64,000 nucleotides of DNA from CALEMW01 sp964343835. Lineage in GTDB: Bacteria; Krumholzibacteriota; Krumholzibacteriia; LZORAL124-64-63. The translations under genes and the position numbers were made by a program. Of this stretch, positions 60,422 through 64,000 are shown in pieces. The stretch is taken from positions 1 through 64,000 of the forward strand of contig CAYFKR010000017.1 in the NCBI GenBank assembly GCA_964343835.1, read 5' to 3'. The notes beneath the pieces were generated by a model that was not told where the DNA came from, did not search any database, and saw only the letters and a program-made list of their open reading frames with translations. Position 1 is the stretch's first letter; every line of letters begins with the position of its first letter.

Positions 60422-60446
60422 GGAACCCGGGCCCCCGGACCCCGTA
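60422..60446 (+). promoter_or_regulatory. Possible ECF-type promoter before beta-propeller gene
   Basis: GGAAC (60422-60426) and CGTA (60443-60446) are separated by 16 bp, the layout of classic ECF promoters, and lie 45 bp before the TTG start at 60491. Spacing and boxes differ from the pair at 54181 and 55017, so another sigma factor would be expected. It is a single occurrence in GC-rich DNA and therefore weak evidence. Confidence 0.3.
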
Positions 60447-60490
60447 TCCTCGTGCAGTCGTCCGAACCAGCCCCCCGCAGGGAGACCGCC

Positions 60491-61681
60491 TTGAAGATCG
60501 CACCGACCCTCGCCGTCCTGATGCTCGCCGCCTCCACCTTCGCCGCTCCCCACGTCTCCAATCCGGCGATGCCCCCGGGCGGCATCGAGACCCTGACCGC
60601 CTCCGTGGATTGGCACCGCGGCCACGACGACGACGCCATCCTCTTCGGCGCCGTCCGCACCGTGAGGGAGGGCCCCGGCGGCGAGCTCTTCGTGCTCGAC
60701 ACCCAGCTCGCCCACGTCCAGGTCTTCGGCCGCGACGGCGATCTCCTCGATACCCTCAGCCGCGAGGGCGAGGGTCCCGGCGAATCCCGCAGACCGGAAG
60801 ACCTGGTGCTGTTGCCCGACGGCAGCATCGGCATCGTCCAGTACATCAACGGCCGCATCATCCGCATCGCCCGAGACGGTACGCCCCTGGGCTCCCTGCT
60901 TCCCCCGGACGTGGACAACGAGGGCGGCGGCATGTCCAGCATCCGTCGCGTCCGCGCCCGCGGCGGCGTCCTGGTGATCAACGGCGCCAGCGTCCGGCCG
61001 GACGACGAGGGCGGCATGGTCCGCTCCCAGTACCTGAGCCGCTGCGACGACCAGGCCCGCCCCGTCGTGGAATACCTGTCCACCAGCACTCCCAGCAACC
61101 TCATGCGCGACGGCTGGATCGAACGGAACAACTACTTCCCCTCCCACGAGCGCTGGGACATCGACGCCGCCGGCCGCGTGCTGGCCGCCACCGAGCGCAA
61201 CGAGTACCTGATCACCGTCTACGAGCCCGACGGCGCCGTCGCCTTCACCTTCGGTCGCGACCACGAGCCCTGGAAGCGCACCGAGGAGGAGAAGCAGGAG
61301 ATCCGCGACTCCCTGACGGTCCTGCGCGACGGCCAGCGCGTGGAGGTGGAGGTGGACGTGGAGGACCACGCCCCGGCCATCGTCGAGATCACCGTCCGCG
61401 ACGACGGCGAGGTCTGGGTCCTGCCCACCTCGGGCCAGCGCGACCAGCCCGACGGCGTGATGCAGACCTACGACGTCTTCTCGTCCGAAGGGATGTTCCT
61501 CCGCCAGGTCCGGCTGGCCTGCATCGGCGATCCCGAGGAGGACCGTCTCTTCCTGATGGACGGAGGCCGGGCGGCCCTGGTCCGCGGCGCGGTCCAGGCG
61601 CGGCGCAACGCGTTCGGGGGGAGCCGGGTGGAGGAGGACGACGTGGCGGCGCACGATCTGATGGTGTTGGGATTCCGATAG
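60491..61681 (+). CDS. Exported six-bladed beta-propeller protein
   Basis: This 396-residue protein has a signal peptide (from TTG 60491: KIAPTLAVLMLAASTFAAP) and NHL/6-bladed beta-propeller repeats: VRTVREGPGGELFVLDTQLAHVQVFGRDGDLLDTLSREGEGPGE, then DLVLLPDGSIGIVQYINGRIIRIARDGTPLGSL and further blades. Such proteins usually bind peptides, sugars or proteins and lack an active site. TTG is preferred as start since AGGGAG lies six bases upstream and the signal peptide begins there. It stands alone, divergent from the TPR gene and convergent with the secreted pair that ends at 61716. Confidence 0.8.
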   Translation: MKIAPTLAVLMLAASTFAAPHVSNPAMPPGGIETLTASVDWHRGHDDDAILFGAVRTVREGPGGELFVLDTQLAHVQVFGRDGDLLDTLSREGEGPGESRRPEDLVLLPDGSIGIVQYINGRIIRIARDGTPLGSLLPPDVDNEGGGMSSIRRVRARGGVLVINGASVRPDDEGGMVRSQYLSRCDDQARPVVEYLSTSTPSNLMRDGWIERNNYFPSHERWDIDAAGRVLAATERNEYLITVYEPDGAVAFTFGRDHEPWKRTEEEKQEIRDSLTVLRDGQRVEVEVDVEDHAPAIVEITVRDDGEVWVLPTSGQRDQPDGVMQTYDVFSSEGMFLRQVRLACIGDPEEDRLFLMDGGRAALVRGAVQARRNAFGGSRVEEDDVAAHDLMVLGFR

Positions 61682-61715
61682 AGGTTCGTCGACCGGATGA
61701 AAGGCTGGACGGATA

Positions 61716-62222
61716 TCAGCGGAACATCGTTTTCAGCATTCCGAAGGTCGTCGTCTCCTGTTCGACAGGCCCGAAATGGATCGTGATGTCGCTGATGTGG
61801 ATGTTGAAGCCTCCGATGACGAGGTATTCCGCATCGATGCCATCAGGATCGACGATCAGCGTCTCGGTCTCGGCTTCCTGCTGATTGTAGGCGACTCCGT
61901 ATGGGATTCCCCAGTTCGTGACGTACGCTGCGGCATCCCCGGGATCGTCGTAGAAAACCGCCTCGATCTCGATTCTCCGCACTCCTGCAAGCGGCTCCAA
62001 ATCGATGACGAGTTCCCCTACCAGGGTCATCCCGTCATTCGCCGACGTGAACAGGCACGTCTGGTTCTCATGGATCATGTCCAGCGAGCAGGTCAGCCCC
62101 GACGTGGTCCACGTGTCTCCGCAGTGCACGACTCCGGCATGCTCGAATTCCATGGACAGCTGATCGCCGATGGCGGGCGCTGCGAGCAGTGCCGGTAGGG
62201 TCATGATCAGGATGAACTTCAT
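61716..62222 (-). CDS. Secreted protein with FGxLKxMFR C-terminus
   Basis: This 168-residue protein has a signal peptide (MKFILIMTLPALLAAPAIG). The mature part is beta-rich, with three Cys and a middle segment (LVGELVIDLEPLAGVRRIEIEAVFYDDPG) like a small jellyroll. It ends in TTFGMLKTMFR, matching the endings of the proteins at 32065 and 43664. The start codon shares one base with the stop of the upstream gene (TGATG), so it is translationally coupled to the beta-helix protein at 62222, which has the same motif near its own end. No family was recognised. Confidence 0.78.
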   Translation of the reverse strand: MKFILIMTLPALLAAPAIGDQLSMEFEHAGVVHCGDTWTTSGLTCSLDMIHENQTCLFTSANDGMTLVGELVIDLEPLAGVRRIEIEAVFYDDPGDAAAYVTNWGIPYGVAYNQQEAETETLIVDPDGIDAEYLVIGGFNIHISDITIHFGPVEQETTTFGMLKTMFR

Positions 62223-63385
62223 CACTCCACCTCCGGCCCGTCGGAGAACAGCACCTTGAGCTCGCTCCATGTCATGTCCCTGTTGGCGACCGGCAGGTCA
62301 AGCGCCGGCCTGTAGTCGACGATGACCTGGTTGTACGGATCGTCCCTCTGGTCGTAGATCCAGTTCTGGAGTTCCTCTTCGCTGTTCGCTCCCCAGCGGT
62401 TGGACTCCAAGTGGAGGACGACGGGCACCAGGTTGACCCGCCAGTCTGCCCAGACAGTGTAGGCGCCGGTACCCTTGGCAATGTCGCATTCATGGAGCTC
62501 AAAATATCCCAGACCGGAGTAGATCGTCTTGGTGCCCTCGGGATAAGTCGCGCCATGGAACCGGTTGTTGGAGCCCCGTATCACGCTGTGATTGATCGAC
62601 GCCACCTGGACCCGGCCGTCCCATAGATCGTTGTTCTCCAGGGTCACGTCGGAATACCAGACGCCCGCCACGTTGTAGCCCCAGATCGTCTTGATCGTTG
62701 AGTTGGTGATGCGGGTGTGACCGCTGTCGTCCTGGATCCCGCCGGACTTGGTGTCGAAGTTGCAGTCGTCGACTTCGAGCGTCGTGAGGATCGTACTGAT
62801 GGCCACGTCGTACAGGTCCAGGAATTCGCAGCGCCGGAAGGTCAGGTTCTGTGAACGCCAGCAATTGACGCTCGAATTGGCATCCTTGAAAAGGCTGTCG
62901 ACGATGATGCACGACGCGTCGTCGTGGGATGAGATGGCGCCGTGCGGATTGTTACGGAACGTGCACTCGGCGATGTCCAGGGTTCCGCTCCCCGAATAGA
63001 GGCCTGTCGGCAAGGACTCGACGGTCACGTCGCGGAGGTGCAGCGTGCTACGGATACTGATGATCACGATCGGTGTCCAGTTGCCTTCAACCTGTGCGTC
63101 CGGGCCGATGAACGTCCTGTCGTCCCCTTGACCGATCAGGAACAGCTCCTTGTCCTGGATGATGGCGACTGCCTCGGACGTCCAGTACGGGTTCTGGTAT
63201 AGCGACATCGTCTCGAAGCGGCCCGGACCGATATCGATCGTGTCGCCGCTGGCCGCGGTGTCGATGGCGTCTTGGATGACCATAAAGTCGCCCGATCCAT
63301 CCAGTCTCACCCTGTGGGTTTCGGAGGATGAAGTATCCGCGAGGACGGCCAGGATCAATGCCGGATACAGGAGCGAACGAATCAT
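62222..63385 (-). CDS. Secreted right-handed beta-helix protein with WSxLKxLF motif
   Basis: This 387-residue protein has a signal peptide (MIRSLLYPALILAVLADTSS) and a right-handed beta-helix: HRVRLDGSGDFMVIQDAIDTAASGDTIDIGPGRF opens like pectinesterase/NosD-type helices, followed by repeated coils (LTFRRCEFLDLYDVAISTILTTLEVDDCNFDTKSGGIQ). No catalytic residues of pectinesterase or lyase were found. The C-terminus is MTWSELKVLFSDGPEVE; its first ten residues match the terminal motif of three other secreted proteins, but six extra residues follow. G+C is lower than in most neighbours. It is first of a coupled pair with 61716. The 218-bp gap upstream holds no gene. Confidence 0.8.
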   Translation of the reverse strand: MIRSLLYPALILAVLADTSSSETHRVRLDGSGDFMVIQDAIDTAASGDTIDIGPGRFETMSLYQNPYWTSEAVAIIQDKELFLIGQGDDRTFIGPDAQVEGNWTPIVIISIRSTLHLRDVTVESLPTGLYSGSGTLDIAECTFRNNPHGAISSHDDASCIIVDSLFKDANSSVNCWRSQNLTFRRCEFLDLYDVAISTILTTLEVDDCNFDTKSGGIQDDSGHTRITNSTIKTIWGYNVAGVWYSDVTLENNDLWDGRVQVASINHSVIRGSNNRFHGATYPEGTKTIYSGLGYFELHECDIAKGTGAYTVWADWRVNLVPVVLHLESNRWGANSEEELQNWIYDQRDDPYNQVIVDYRPALDLPVANRDMTWSELKVLFSDGPEVE

Positions 63386-63603
63386 AACGTCTCCGCTCGA
63401 CGATGGACTGTTTCATAGACACAACTGATGGATCTTGATGAGGTCATCCTAGCACAATAGCATGAGGTTTCGATATGGGCGGTTCAGATCGCCCCCTCCC
63501 TTGACTCCCCGCCCCCCATCCCTCACGTTATCCCACGGCCCGGACCGGCGTCACCGACGTCGATACTTCCGGGCGACATGCACCTCAGTAAAGGAGACCG
63601 AAG

Positions 63604-64000
63604 ATGACCGTCGTCCTGGACGGCTCCGGCCTCACCCTCGAGAAGCTCGTCGCGGTGGCCCGCCACGGCGAGAAGGTGGAACTGCATCCCGACGCCCTGG
63701 AACGCATCAAGACCTGCCGCGCCATGGTCGAGAAGAAGATCGAAGCGCGCGAGGTGATGTACGGCGTCAACACCGGCATCGGCGAGCTCTGCGAAGTCAT
63801 CCTCGACGACTCCCAGGTCGAGGAATTCCAGAAATACCTGATCTACAACCACTCCGCAGGCATCGGCGACCCGGCTCCCGTCGAATACGTGCGCGGCGCC
63901 ATGTGCGGCCGCATCAACGTGCACGCCCACGGCCACAGCGGCTGCCGTCCCGAGATCACCCACACGCTCATGGCGATGCTCAACGAGGGCGTCACCCCGT
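63604..64000 (+). CDS. hutH: Histidine/aromatic amino acid ammonia-lyase, 5' part
   Basis: Only the first 132 codons are in the window. The frame begins MTVVLDGSGLTLEKLVAVARHG and contains YGVNTGIGEL with Tyr 53, the catalytic Tyr of the lyase family, and YLIYNHSAGIGDPAPVEYVRGAMCGRINVHAHGHSG. These are hallmarks of histidine and phenylalanine/tyrosine ammonia-lyases, which use an MIO group made from Ala-Ser-Gly. That motif would lie beyond the window end. Histidine lyase is the most common member in bacteria, but Ile instead of Phe in GVNTGIG and the missing part leave the substrate open. AAAGGAG lies eight bases before ATG 63604. Confidence 0.85.
   Translation, partial: MTVVLDGSGLTLEKLVAVARHGEKVELHPDALERIKTCRAMVEKKIEAREVMYGVNTGIGELCEVILDDSQVEEFQKYLIYNHSAGIGDPAPVEYVRGAMCGRINVHAHGHSGCRPEITHTLMAMLNEGVTP

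Noticed and set aside
63480..63603. TTGACT ... TTATCC as a promoter for the ammonia-lyase gene
   Set aside because: The spacing is over 20 bp, too long for a sigma-70 promoter.

Overview
The window is a GC-rich (by eye roughly two thirds G+C) chromosomal segment of a Gram-negative, didermic, free-living bacterium. Several features suggest an uncultured lineage of the FCB assemblage (Krumholzibacteriota/Eisenbacteria/Latescibacterota-like): many signal peptides and lipoproteins, secreted proteins ending in FlgD-Ig-like sorting domains (NPFNP...), beta-helix proteins, and ECF sigma factors paired with zinc-binding anti-sigma-like proteins. This placement is inferred from gene style only. No rRNA, tRNA, CRISPR array or insertion sequence was recognised.

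Left end (1-2.5 kb): the intI-proximal end of a chromosomal integron. An IntI-type integrase (1088-2113, minus) is transcribed toward its cassettes, the 'inverse' arrangement. Next come an attI-like region, a complete cassette (172-881) with a 130-bp attC, and the start of a second cassette that runs off the window. On the other side of intI is an orphan BrnA antitoxin preceded by a decayed BrnT toxin.

2.5-17 kb: a lipoprotein, a CPD photolyase, an RND efflux operon (one adaptor, two different pump subunits, no outer-membrane factor), a PAS histidine kinase, a FlgD-Ig secreted protein and an exported endonuclease/exonuclease/phosphatase-fold hydrolase.

17-37 kb: one minus-strand run holds an N-glycan operon (PNGase F-like amidase, GH130 phosphorylase, GH38 alpha-mannosidase), followed by an ECF sigma, an anti-sigma-like TPR protein and a periplasmic TPR-CHAT protease. 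Further right are a GH20 hexosaminidase, a CBM9-like protein, a divergent GH38-like enzyme and a Tat-exported glycosylasparaginase. Together these cover most of the steps for stripping N-linked glycans from glycoproteins. Two control regions in this set share the palindrome ATCGTACGAT.

37-48 kb: a polyamine/hypusine-like operon (SpeD, a very acidic small protein, a SpeB-like ureohydrolase, a deoxyhypusine-synthase homologue, a SET-domain protein), a TlpA-type oxidoreductase, a 33-bp perfect inverted repeat, gamma-glutamyltransferase, a secreted protein, a DUF4097 DTGSG-repeat protein, a frameshifted DUF3179 gene and a hybrid histidine kinase.

48-64 kb: a GNAT-cupin-amidase operon; a second CHAT/ECF/anti-sigma locus with two matching ECF-type promoters, one of them reading into a 963-residue beta-helix protein; a TPR membrane protein; a beta-propeller protein; a coupled pair of secreted proteins; and the 5' part of a histidine/aromatic amino acid lyase gene. 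Four unrelated secreted proteins (32065, 43664, 61716 and 62222) share a short C-terminal motif of the form [ST][WF][GS]x[LV]KxxF[RS], which may be an undescribed sorting or processing tag.
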